Source of the DNA: a virus
Virus record (IMG/VR): IMGVR_UViG_3300032665_000134
Span: 1-31,300 of that record
Direction: 5' to 3' (one strand)
DNA: 31,300 nt
Part shown: in pieces, positions 17,901-25,400 of the stretch
Layout: each line of letters begins with the position of its first letter
How positions within the stretch are numbered: position 1 is the first letter of the stretch
Notes under the pieces: model-generated
What the model was told of the DNA's origin: nothing
Database searches by the model: none
Seen by the model: only the letters and a program-made list of their open reading frames with translations
Program-made: the position numbers and the translations under genes

Positions 17901-20228
17901 ATAACCACTACTCAATCATGGTTAAGTTCTAATGTTGCTTATATTGCTGGTGTAGATTTAAGTCAGAATACTAATATAACCACTACTCAATCATGGTTAA
18001 GTTCTAACGTATCATATATTGCTGGTGTAGATGCAAGTCAGAATACCAATATTGGTAATCTTAATACATGGTTAAATTCTAACGTTGCTTACATTGCTGC
18101 TGTAGATTTAAGTCAGAATACTAATATCAGTAATTTAAATACTTGGTTAAATTCTAACGTATCATATATTGCTGGTGTAGATTTAAGTCAAAACACTAAT
18201 ATAACCAATACACAATCTTGGTTATCTGCAAATATTTCCTATATTGCTGGTGTAGATTTTACACAGAACACTAATATTAGTAATTTAAATACTTGGTTAA
18301 ATTCCAACGTTGCTTATATTGCTGGTGTAGATGCTACTCAGAATACAAGTATCAATAACATTATTTCTTGGATTGGTGCTAACAATTCATATTTTCAAGG
18401 TATAGAGAACTCACAGAATACTAGTATCACCAACTTGCAGAGTGGTTTAAGTGCTAATGTTGCTTATATTGCTGGTGTAGATGTTACACAGAATACAAGT
18501 ATCACTAATTTGCAGAACGCATTAAGTGCTAACTTACTTTATATCCAAGGGGTAGACGTTTCTCAGAACTCTAGCATATCAGGACTGACTATACAGATTA
18601 GTTCTAACGTTGCTTATACTCAAGGGGTTGATGCTCAACAGAATACTTGGATCAGTGCTAATAATAGTTATTTCCAAGGTGTATTAAATGGACAAAATAC
18701 CAGTATTGGTAATCTTAATACATGGGTAAGTTCTAACGTTGCTTATACTCAAGGGGTTGATGCTCAACAGAATACTTGGATTAGTTCTAATGTAGCATAC
18801 TTCCAGGGTATTGAGAATACTCAAAATACTAATATTACAACAGCAACCAATTTAGCACAGGGTGGATATAATAAAGCAAACCTGTCTATCAGTATACTTG
18901 GATGGCAACCAAATGCTGTGATATTTGCCAACTCTGGTGGTTATTTGGCAAATGATGCTTCACACATAGCATTCGTTACATCAAATAACACTTTAGTTGT
19001 TTCAAATATTTCTGTTCCGACAATATACACAACAGTGGGTGGTATTGTATTCCCAGATGGAACCACACAAACAACATCAACATATATTGCACCTGTTGAT
19101 TTAACTGCTAGAGCAATTGCCCAATCAGCATTTATTCAGGCAAATACTGCATCAAACAATACAGTATATACTTTTGGTGTAGATGCAAGTCAGAATACTA
19201 GAATATCAACACTAGAAGCAAATACCATTTATACTTTTGGTGTAGATGCACAACAAAATACTAATATTACTGGTGTAGGTACATTTGCTCAAGCAGCATA
19301 TAATACTGCAAATACTGATGTAACAAGTATTAATACTACAGCAGGAACATATGGGAGTACAACAGTTGTTCCAGTTATTACTTTACTTGCAAATGGTAGA
19401 GTTTCATCAATAACAAATACTGCAATATCAACATCTGCTGGTAATTTAACTGGTACTATTCCTAATACAGTATTAGGTAATTCATCAATTTATGTTGGTA
19501 CTACAGCAGTTGCTTTAAATAGATCATCAGCACCTCAAACATTAACTGGTGTGAGTATTGATGGTAATGCTGGTACTGTAACAAACGGTATATACACCAC
19601 CAATTACAACTCGTACTCACCAACACTAACAGGTGGCGGTGCTTCTGGTTCTTGGAGTATTAGTGTAACTGGTTCTGCTGGTTCTGTTGCAGCTTCTGGT
19701 ATAACAGGAACGATTCCTACTGCAACATTAGGTTCTGGTACCGCAAATACAACAACATATTTAAGGGGTGATAACACTTGGCAGGTTGTTTCTGCATCAG
19801 GTGGTGGTGCTACAATAACAAATGACAATTCAACCAATACCAATTATTACCTTGGTATGGCAGGTATTACTTCTGGTTCTTGGACTACTGCATATGTTTC
19901 ATCAAATGAATTGTATTTCAACCCAAGCACAGGAACACTTAATGCAACCATATTTAACTCATTATCAGATATATCATTAAAGGATAATATTACATCATTA
20001 AATAATTGTACTGACATTATAAATATGGTAAATCCTGTAGGATACACATGGAAGAAATCTGGTAAGAAATCATATGGTGTAATTGCTAATGAACTTGAAA
20101 AGATACTTCCAGAATTGGTTTCAGAAAATGATGGAATTAAATCCGTAGAATATAACTCATTAATAGCATTCTTAATTGGTGCAGTACAAGAGTTATCTGA
20201 TAGAATAGAGATATTGGAGAATAAGTAA
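14910..20228 (+). CDS. Giant repeat tail fibre with S74 chaperone (1772 aa)
   Basis: AGGA lies five bases before the ATG. The N-terminus (GIKLSQLHRLTSLDP, then TLLLASDESYPYSS) appears to be the attachment region. Residues about 110-680 and 895-1305 consist of a 25-residue repeat (SNVAYIAGVDATQNTNISNL plus NTWLN) with 18-residue variants lacking seven residues. Spacing of V, I, V, Q, I, L, L fits a trimeric coiled coil of two heptads plus an 11-residue unit. Between the arrays, residues about 728-790 hold the module also found in the 8486 fibre (VGDSLLLLANNN, VDIGFVG, GLFRDPILKEYIFFKN). The C-terminus has Ser1686-Asp1687 (SLSDISLKDNI) and YGVIANELEKILPELV, a standard S74 domain. It is the longest gene in the window and a strong candidate for the long tail fibre. 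Confidence 0.85.
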   Translation: MAGIKLSQLHRLTSLDPASNTTLLLASDESYPYSSVTFGLDALFNALNTSLTADVSQAFNRANDAIILAQNAYDNSNTYLGKIDSANTFLQANDSLTLSRAIQYTNSVVSSNVSYVSGVDIAQNTNISNTQAWLSSNVAYIAGVDATQNTNISNLNTWLNSNNQYNTGVNASQNTNITNLQSNLSSNVSYIAGVDSTQNTNISNLNTWLNSNVAYIAGVDLSQNTNINNLNAWLNSNVAYIAGVDATQNTNISNLQNALNSNVSYNDGVNVSQNTSISNLNTWLNSNVSYVAGVDYTQNTNISNLGNWLNSNVSFIAAVDATQNSWISSNVAYFTGVDLSQNTSISNLQSGLSANVVYIAGVDAQQNTWISSNVAYFVGVDNSQNTNLQTANTFLQANDLLTLSSAKSYTDTSISGLNNSILTYVGGVDAQQNTWISSNVAYFVGVDATQNTNITNLTTWLNANVVYTQNINDSQNTNISNLNTWLSSNVSYIAGVDLSQNTNISNLNTWLNSNVSYIAGVDLSQNTNITNLQSNLSSNVSYIAGVDLSQNTNITNLQSNLSSNVAYIAGVDATQNTNISNLNTWLSSNVAYIAGVDLSQNTNISNLNTWLNSNNQYNTGVNASQNTSISNLQSGLSANLLYIKGVDDSQNNSITNTQSWLTSNVAYLQSIENSQNTYISSVFNTANVGNTFVNSGGTVFGSVTISNDALIKGNLSVLGTTTTTYSSSIQVGDSLLLLANNNTLSDSVDIGFVGTYNVSGNAYTGLFRDPILKEYIFFKNYTPKVQSNTLINIADPSFTYSNVYSAYFKGNVIASNVVVNGTDIINFTTSVFNTQNTNISNLNSWLNSNIAYIQSINNAQNTNLQSANTFLQANDLSTLNQANYYTNITVASNSSSILAYVGGVDAQQNTWISSNVAYIAGVDATQNTWISSNVAYIAGVDATQNTNISNLNTWISSNVSYIAGVDATQNTNISNLNTWLNSNNQYNTGVNASQNTNITTTQSWLSSNVAYIAGVDLSQNTNITTTQSWLSSNVSYIAGVDASQNTNIGNLNTWLNSNVAYIAAVDLSQNTNISNLNTWLNSNVSYIAGVDLSQNTNITNTQSWLSANISYIAGVDFTQNTNISNLNTWLNSNVAYIAGVDATQNTSINNIISWIGANNSYFQGIENSQNTSITNLQSGLSANVAYIAGVDVTQNTSITNLQNALSANLLYIQGVDVSQNSSISGLTIQISSNVAYTQGVDAQQNTWISANNSYFQGVLNGQNTSIGNLNTWVSSNVAYTQGVDAQQNTWISSNVAYFQGIENTQNTNITTATNLAQGGYNKANLSISILGWQPNAVIFANSGGYLANDASHIAFVTSNNTLVVSNISVPTIYTTVGGIVFPDGTTQTTSTYIAPVDLTARAIAQSAFIQANTASNNTVYTFGVDASQNTRISTLEANTIYTFGVDAQQNTNITGVGTFAQAAYNTANTDVTSINTTAGTYGSTTVVPVITLLANGRVSSITNTAISTSAGNLTGTIPNTVLGNSSIYVGTTAVALNRSSAPQTLTGVSIDGNAGTVTNGIYTTNYNSYSPTLTGGGASGSWSISVTGSAGSVAASGITGTIPTATLGSGTANTTTYLRGDNTWQVVSASGGGATITNDNSTNTNYYLGMAGITSGSWTTAYVSSNELYFNPSTGTLNATIFNSLSDISLKDNITSLNNCTDIINMVNPVGYTWKKSGKKSYGVIANELEKILPELVSENDGIKSVEYNSLIAFLIGAVQELSDRIEILENK
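15239..16945 (+). repeat. In-frame 75/54-base tandem repeat array 1
   Basis: Imperfect tandem units encode the 25-residue repeat (SNVxYIAGVDxxQNTxISNL plus five residues), with some 18-residue units. Within it 16445-16525 equals 16520-16600 exactly (81 bases at offset 75), a recent unit duplication. Confidence 0.85.
17590..18830 (+). repeat. In-frame 75/54-base tandem repeat array 2
   Basis: This is the same unit family as array 1, separated from it by a folded module. Around 17639-17735 a 54-base unit (ATGGATCAGTAGTAATGTTG and on) is repeated almost exactly at offset 54, giving two consecutive 18-residue repeats. Confidence 0.85.
19245..19339 (+). repeat. 95-base exact repeat, copy 2 (partner 12772-12866)
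   Basis: This tract is identical to the one in the 904-residue fibre gene. It encodes the end of a coiled-coil repeat and the start of the shared beta-rich domain just before the C-terminal tip. Confidence 0.9.
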
Positions 20229-21412
20229 TGTCAGTTGGTAATCCAAGTAACTTTCAAAAAGACGATCCAATATTTGGAAGTATAGATTTAGATGATGAGT
20301 ATATTACTGATCAATGGTTAGTTGATCAGTTTGTTGGAAATACTTTGTTTGCATGTGGATATAATGCAAATGGTCAATTAGGTAATGGAACAATAGTATA
20401 TTATTCTTCACCAATACAAGTGGGATCATTAACTAATTGGAAACAAGTTTCTTGTGGATATAAACATACAGCAGCAATAAAAACTGATGGTACTCTATGG
20501 ACATGTGGATATAATATAACTGGAACATTAGGTAATGGAACAATAGTATATTATTCTTCACCAATACAAGTGGGATCATTAACTAATTGGAAACAAGTGT
20601 CATGTGGAGGCACCCATACAGCAGCAATAAAAACTGATGGTACTTTGTGGACATGGGGATATAATAATTGGGGAAATTTAGGTAATGGAACAGTAATAAG
20701 TTATTCTTCACCAATTCAAGTAGGATCATTAACTAATTGGAAACAAGTTGCTTGTGGCGGCCGCCATATGGCATCAATAAAAACTGATGGTACTTTGTGG
20801 ACATGTGGATATGGTCTTTTTGGTCAATTAGGTAATCCGCCGCAGACACTTCCTAGAAATTATTCTTCACCAGTACAAGTAGGAACATTCACTAATTGGA
20901 AACAAGTTGCTGGTGGAGCAATTCATACAGCAGCAATAAAAACTGATGGTACTTTATGGTCATGGGGGAATGGTACTAATGGTCAATTAGGTATTGGGGC
21001 AACACCAACATCAAGAAGCAGTCCTACACAAGTAGGAACATTAACTAATTGGAAACAAATTGCTTGTGGAAGTTTGTTTACAGCAGCAATAAAAACTGAT
21101 GGTACTTTATGGTCATGGGGAGACTGCGCTGGAGGTCAATTAGGTAATGGAACAAATATCACATATTCTTCACCAATACAAGTAGGATCATTAACTAATT
21201 GGAAACAAGTTGCTGGTGGAACAATTCATACAGCAGCAATAAAAACTGATGGTACTTTATGGTCATGGGGAGGTAATGGTAATGGTCAATTAGGTAATGG
21301 AACAACAGTAAACTATTATTCACCAATTCAAGTAGGATTATTAACTAATTGGAAATATGTTAATGGTAATTATAATACTACAGCAGCAATACCTTTCGCA
21401 GATATAACATAA
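20228..21412 (+). CDS. RCC1-type seven-bladed beta-propeller protein A (394 aa)
   Basis: The start overlaps the giant fibre stop by one base (TAATG), with GGAG upstream at 20215-20218. A 38-residue N-terminal segment (PIFGSIDLDDEYITDQWLVD) precedes seven blades of about 50 residues: TLWTCGYN, QLGNG, YSSPIQVGSLTNWKQV, then HTAAIKTDG. The pattern is that of RCC1 repeats (W-G-x-N-x-x-G-Q-L-G-N-G), and seven units close one propeller. No enzyme motif is present. RCC1-like proteins next to phage fibre genes are probably receptor-binding or adhesin tips, which is inference. Loop codons vary strongly and some are unusually GC-rich (GGCGGCCGC at blade 3; CCGCCGCAG insertion in blade 4). Confidence 0.85.
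   Translation: MSVGNPSNFQKDDPIFGSIDLDDEYITDQWLVDQFVGNTLFACGYNANGQLGNGTIVYYSSPIQVGSLTNWKQVSCGYKHTAAIKTDGTLWTCGYNITGTLGNGTIVYYSSPIQVGSLTNWKQVSCGGTHTAAIKTDGTLWTWGYNNWGNLGNGTVISYSSPIQVGSLTNWKQVACGGRHMASIKTDGTLWTCGYGLFGQLGNPPQTLPRNYSSPVQVGTFTNWKQVAGGAIHTAAIKTDGTLWSWGNGTNGQLGIGATPTSRSSPTQVGTLTNWKQIACGSLFTAAIKTDGTLWSWGDCAGGQLGNGTNITYSSPIQVGSLTNWKQVAGGTIHTAAIKTDGTLWSWGGNGNGQLGNGTTVNYYSPIQVGLLTNWKYVNGNYNTTAAIPFADIT
20377..20598 (+). repeat. Adjacent RCC1 blades with 72-base exact identity
   Basis: Bases 20377-20448 and 20527-20598 are identical at an offset of exactly 150 bases (one blade). This marks blades 1 and 2 as recent copies of each other. Confidence 0.9.
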
Positions 21413-21430
21413 TTATTAGGGTTTATAGAA

Positions 21431-22111
21431 ATGAATTATATATTAGTAAAAAATCAAGAACAAGTATTTTTAGGTCCATTTGATTGGAAACCTAGATATA
21501 TTCAATCTGAAATTGATCAATTAATTGAAGATGGTGAATTAAGTACATTTTATCAAGTTCCACCAGTAGAACAAGGTTATATTGATATTGGAGATGGGTT
21601 TGAAATAATTCCTATTACTGATTCATCTATACCTGCTATTGATCCTCTTTTTGAAGATCCTATTGGTCCTTTCTATACCTATGCAAATAATAATGCAACA
21701 GTTACTTATTCTAAACAAGATAGACCATTACATTTTATTAAATCTGATTTGATACAACTTGCTGGTTCAATAAGATATAACAATGAGGTTGCAGGAACAA
21801 CTGCAAATACTTCTGTTGGTTCTATTTCAGTTTCTACAGATAGAGATAGTAGATTACAATATTCCAACCTATTATCATCAATGGGGTCTAATACAATCAA
21901 TTTTAAAACTGGTACTGAATTTGTCACATTAACCAGTAATGATATGCAGATTATTGTAAATACTATTCATAATCATGTTCAAGAACAGTTTGATTGGGAA
22001 TTACAAACAATTAATGAATTAAATACAATAGATAATATTGATGATTTTAAATCAATATTATTAAATAAATTAACTCCACCAACAGAGAATACTGGATTAC
22101 CAAATGCCTAG
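21431..22111 (+). CDS. DUF4376-like tail-associated protein (226 aa)
   Basis: AGGG at about 21417-21420 precedes the ATG. The protein starts with a domain of fibre-assembly type (NYILVKNQEQVFLGPFDWKP). Residues about 135-205 (STDRDSRLQYSNLLSSMG, FKTGTEFVTLTSNDMQIIVN, HNHVQEQFDWE) fit the DUF4376 pattern often found at the C-terminus of phage tail proteins: D-R-D-S-R, a short strand, then a helix with H-x-x-x-x-F. The last bases overlap the next RCC1 gene by eight. It sits between two propeller genes, so a role as chaperone or as attachment protein for them is a reasonable guess. Confidence 0.65.
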   Translation: MNYILVKNQEQVFLGPFDWKPRYIQSEIDQLIEDGELSTFYQVPPVEQGYIDIGDGFEIIPITDSSIPAIDPLFEDPIGPFYTYANNNATVTYSKQDRPLHFIKSDLIQLAGSIRYNNEVAGTTANTSVGSISVSTDRDSRLQYSNLLSSMGSNTINFKTGTEFVTLTSNDMQIIVNTIHNHVQEQFDWELQTINELNTIDNIDDFKSILLNKLTPPTENTGLPNA

Positions 22112-23336
22112 TAATTTTGATCAGTATCATCCATATACGGGATTTCAAGTAACTGACCCAAATACCAGTAATACTCAAGATTTAGGTCAAAGGTATACTA
22201 CCAAATCTTATTTACTTGATGTTTATCCTAATATTGCAAGTACTTTAGGTGCAAGAACAAGTCCTGGATTATGGACATGGGGACAAAATAATAATGGTCA
22301 ATTAGGTAATGGAACAACAACAGGTTATTCTTCTCCTATACAAATAGGAACATTAACCAATTGGAAACAGGTTTCTATGAATTCAAGCGGGGCAGGAATT
22401 AAAACTGATGGAACTGTATGGACATGGGGTTATAATTTTTTGAGTCAGCTAGGTATTGGAGTATATAATATAAATTATTCTTCACCAATTCAAGTAGGAT
22501 CATTAACCACATGGAAACAAGTTTTTTGTGGATATAATAACATAGCATCATTAAAAACAGATGGAACTCTGTGGATGTTTGGTGGAGATAATAACTATGG
22601 CGAAATGGGTAATGGATCATCTGTTGTTATGTATTCTTCACCAATACAAGTGGGGGCATTAACGAATTGGAAACAAGTTTCTTGGGGATCTCAACATATA
22701 GTAACAGTAAAAACTGATGGAACTTTATGGACATGGGGAATTAATAATCAAGGTCAATTAGGACTTGGAACGGTAACAACATTTGGTTATTTTTCACCAC
22801 TACAAGTAGGAACATTAACTAATTGGAAACAAGTTTCAAGTTTAAACAATTTTTCAGCAGCAATTAAGACAGATGGTACTTTATGGGCATGGGGAAACAA
22901 TCAATATGGTCAATTAGGTAATGGGGCAAATGGTGTATATTATTCATCCCCAATACAAGTGGGATCATTAACTAATTGGAAACTGGTTTCCGTTGGAGGA
23001 AGACATTTATCTGCTATTAAAACTGATGGTACATTATGGACTTGTGGATATAATGGTTGTGGTCAATTGGGTAATGGAACAGGAATATATTATTCATCCC
23101 CAATACAAGTGGGGGCATTAACTAATTGGAAACAAGTTGCTTGTGGATACCAACATGTTGTGGCAGTAAAAACTGATGGAACTTTATGGACATGGGGATA
23201 TAATTTTAATGGACAATTAGGTAATGGAACAACAACAACATATTCTTCACCAATACAAGTGGGATCATTAACTAATTGGAAACAAATTTCTGCTGGCAAA
23301 AATAATACAGCAGCAATTTCAGACGGATATATTTAA
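22104..23336 (+). CDS. RCC1-type seven-bladed beta-propeller protein B (410 aa)
   Basis: The ATG overlaps the end of the DUF4376-like gene (8 bases). A 55-residue N-terminal segment (YHPYTGFQVTDPNTSN, then DLGQRYTTKSYLLDVYP) resembles the linker of the other two propeller proteins. Seven RCC1-type blades follow (LWTWGQNNNGQLGNG, YSSPIQIGTLTNWKQV and so on). Blades 2-4 are the most divergent (GGDNNYGEMGNGSSVVMYSS; INNQGQLGLG), and the others are close to those of protein A. Family members in cells are structural or exchange factors. Here no catalytic residues can be named, and a receptor-binding role is inferred from the position. Confidence 0.85.
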   Translation: MPSNFDQYHPYTGFQVTDPNTSNTQDLGQRYTTKSYLLDVYPNIASTLGARTSPGLWTWGQNNNGQLGNGTTTGYSSPIQIGTLTNWKQVSMNSSGAGIKTDGTVWTWGYNFLSQLGIGVYNINYSSPIQVGSLTTWKQVFCGYNNIASLKTDGTLWMFGGDNNYGEMGNGSSVVMYSSPIQVGALTNWKQVSWGSQHIVTVKTDGTLWTWGINNQGQLGLGTVTTFGYFSPLQVGTLTNWKQVSSLNNFSAAIKTDGTLWAWGNNQYGQLGNGANGVYYSSPIQVGSLTNWKLVSVGGRHLSAIKTDGTLWTCGYNGCGQLGNGTGIYYSSPIQVGALTNWKQVACGYQHVVAVKTDGTLWTWGYNFNGQLGNGTTTTYSSPIQVGSLTNWKQISAGKNNTAAISDGYI

Positions 23337-23340
23337 AATT

Positions 23341-23847
23341 ATGAAAAACATTATTATTTGTGACAACTTTTATAGTGATATTGAACCACTTTCTAATATC
23401 ATTTCTACTATGGAATTTGAAAGTGATATCTATGGAGAAGAAATAAAAGACTTCTCATATATCCCAGAACAATTACATAGTTTGTTTAATGGAATTCTAA
23501 ATGAACCAGTAGAAATACAACCAAATACTGGTGTATTCAGAAAACCAAATTCAGCAGTTCTATTTGAGAATTTTTATCAACATGCATTATGGAAATGTAT
23601 TGTGGCACTTGAAGATACTGTATTAAAAATACATGAACAAGAAGGTATTAAAACATTCTTTAATGTAGATAATGTTGAAGACTTTGTATTAAACAATTCT
23701 TTTGATTCTTCAAAATGGAATACTGTAAATTCAATAAATATCAAGAAAAATGATTTTGTTTTCATTAGACCTTGGTTTTGGCATAGTCTAGAAGAAAATA
23801 AATTAGTACAAGTATTTCTATTGAACCAAGAAATTAAGGAAGAATAA
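23341..23847 (+). CDS. Possible cupin/2OG-oxygenase-like protein (168 aa)
   Basis: It begins four bases after the RCC1 B stop and overlaps RCC1 C by one base. The N-terminus (KNIIICDNFYSDIEPLSNII) and the C-terminal part (IKKNDFVFIRPWFWHSLEEN, then LVQVFLLN) resemble the ends of small double-stranded beta-helix oxygenases found in marine phages; FVFIRPWFWHS corresponds to the strand that carries the second metal His. The first His may be in FYQHALWKCIVALED, but the usual H-x-D/E pair is not evident. It may thus be an inactive or very divergent member. A hydroxylase acting on neighbouring fibre proteins is possible but unsupported beyond position. Confidence 0.4.
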   Translation: MKNIIICDNFYSDIEPLSNIISTMEFESDIYGEEIKDFSYIPEQLHSLFNGILNEPVEIQPNTGVFRKPNSAVLFENFYQHALWKCIVALEDTVLKIHEQEGIKTFFNVDNVEDFVLNNSFDSSKWNTVNSINIKKNDFVFIRPWFWHSLEENKLVQVFLLNQEIKEE

Positions 23848-25400
23848 TGGCACAGTTTCCATCGGGTTATACATTTTCTAGAACTGCTCAAAATTTTGTA
23901 ATTTGGAGTGAACAATATATTACTCCTTATTGGGATGTTACATCATATCCTATGACTATTGTTCCTAATGCAACTACTGCGCCAGATGGTACGAATACTG
24001 CGTACTCTGTAACAGGCACCACCACAGGTGTCGGTGGTTTATTTGCACAAACTGTTTCAGCATCTACTGGTATAGGTTCTGGTATACAAACATCTTCAAT
24101 ATATGCCAAAGCAAACACCACAACACAGTTTACATTAAATTGTTACTATGGTGGAGATACCGAAGTTAATGTCACATTCACATTAACAGGAGCAGGATCT
24201 GCTACTGCTGGTGGAACGATTGTTAGTATCGGTAATGGGTGGTATAGATGTTCAATACAGACACCAGCAATGATAACTGCTAATGCATCATTTGCATATC
24301 GTGTATGGCCACAATTAAGAGGTAATCTAGCAGCAGTTGGTTGTTACTTCTGGGGTGCTGCTGTAAATAATGGTTCTACTTTATTACCATACATCGGAAC
24401 TCTAGATAAACAATTAAATCAAAATTTTGGATCAGTTCCTGTTGATATGGCAGATATGTTTGTCCGTAAGGAATTATTTTTGAATGCTGGATTGTGGACA
24501 TGTGGATATAATAATAATGGAGGATTAGGTAATGGAACAACAGTAAACTATTCTTCACCAATACAAGTTGGTTCATTAACTAATTGGAAACAAGTTGCTG
24601 GTGGATTTGGACATACAGCATCAATTAAAACTGATGGTACTCTATGGACATGTGGATCTAATCAATATGGTCAATTGGGTAATGGAACAACATCAAATTA
24701 TTCTTCACCAATTCAAATAGGATCATTAACTAATTGGAAACAAGTTTCTGCTGTATATTATCATACAGCATCAATAAAAACTGATGGTACACTATGGACA
24801 TGGGGATGGAGTCTTTATGGTCAATTAGGTAATGGAACAATAGTATATTATTCTTCACCAATTCAAGTAGGAACATTAACTAATTGGAAACAAGTTGCAG
24901 GTGGTGGTTATCATACAACATCAATTAAAACAGATGGTACTTTATGGACATGTGGATATAATGGTTCTGGTCAATTAGGTAATGGAACAATAGTATATTA
25001 TTCTTCACCAATACAAGTAGGATCATTAACTAACTGGAAACAAGTTGCTGGTGGATTAGTACATACAGCAGCAATAAAAACTGATGGTACTTTATGGACA
25101 TGTGGATCTAATCAATATGGTCAATTAGGTAATGGAACAACATTAAATTATTCTTCACCAATTCAAGTAGGAACATTAACTAATTGGAAACAAGTTGCAG
25201 GTGGTGGTTATCATACAACATCAATAAAAACTGATGGTACTTTATGGACATTTGGATACAACAATTATGGTCTATTAGGTAACGGAACAACATTAAATTA
25301 TTCTTCACCAATTCAAGTAGGAACATTAACTAATTGGAAACAAGTTGCTGGTGGACTTTATCATACAGCATCAATTTCATCACCAGATTTACCTGCATAA
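23847..25400 (+). CDS. CBM-like domain fused to six-bladed RCC1 protein C (517 aa)
   Basis: The start overlaps the previous stop by one base, with AGGAAG upstream. Residues about 10-190 match the carbohydrate-binding-like beta-sandwich common in phage tail proteins: NFVIWSEQYITPYWDV, NATTAPDGTNTAYSV, SIGNGWYRCSIQTPA and GCYFWGAAVNNGSTLLPYIG are its hallmarks. A linker (VPVDMADMFVRKELFLNAG) leads to six RCC1-type blades, not seven as in proteins A and B. Blades 3 and 5 share 79 identical bases at offset 300. The sandwich plus propeller suggests two glycan-contacting domains in one tip protein, which is inference. Ends SISSPDLPA without an S74 domain. Confidence 0.82.
   Translation: MAQFPSGYTFSRTAQNFVIWSEQYITPYWDVTSYPMTIVPNATTAPDGTNTAYSVTGTTTGVGGLFAQTVSASTGIGSGIQTSSIYAKANTTTQFTLNCYYGGDTEVNVTFTLTGAGSATAGGTIVSIGNGWYRCSIQTPAMITANASFAYRVWPQLRGNLAAVGCYFWGAAVNNGSTLLPYIGTLDKQLNQNFGSVPVDMADMFVRKELFLNAGLWTCGYNNNGGLGNGTTVNYSSPIQVGSLTNWKQVAGGFGHTASIKTDGTLWTCGSNQYGQLGNGTTSNYSSPIQIGSLTNWKQVSAVYYHTASIKTDGTLWTWGWSLYGQLGNGTIVYYSSPIQVGTLTNWKQVAGGGYHTTSIKTDGTLWTCGYNGSGQLGNGTIVYYSSPIQVGSLTNWKQVAGGLVHTAAIKTDGTLWTCGSNQYGQLGNGTTLNYSSPIQVGTLTNWKQVAGGGYHTTSIKTDGTLWTFGYNNYGLLGNGTTLNYSSPIQVGTLTNWKQVAGGLYHTASISSPDLPA
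24847..25225 (+). repeat. RCC1 blades 3 and 5 share 79 identical bases
   Basis: 24847-24925 equals 25147-25225 base for base at offset 300 (two blades). Blade 6 also shares 65 bases with blade 5 (25134-25198 and 25284-25348). These tracts are long enough for homologous recombination. Confidence 0.88.

Noticed and set aside
15239-18830. Regular repeats reminiscent of a CRISPR array
   Set aside because: Units are 54 or 75 bases, in frame, without unique spacers, and encode a protein repeat in one long open frame.
20755-20772. Restriction-site-like string (GCGGCCGC next to CATATG) suggesting cloning vector or assembly artefact
   Set aside because: It stays in frame, encodes the expected RCC1 blade residues (G-G-R-H-M-A) and is flanked by normal phage sequence.
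20228-25400. Diversity-generating retroelement acting on the RCC1 loops
   Set aside because: No reverse transcriptase or template repeat is present in the window, and variation is spread over many blades instead of one terminal variable region; kept only as a question in the loop-codon finding.
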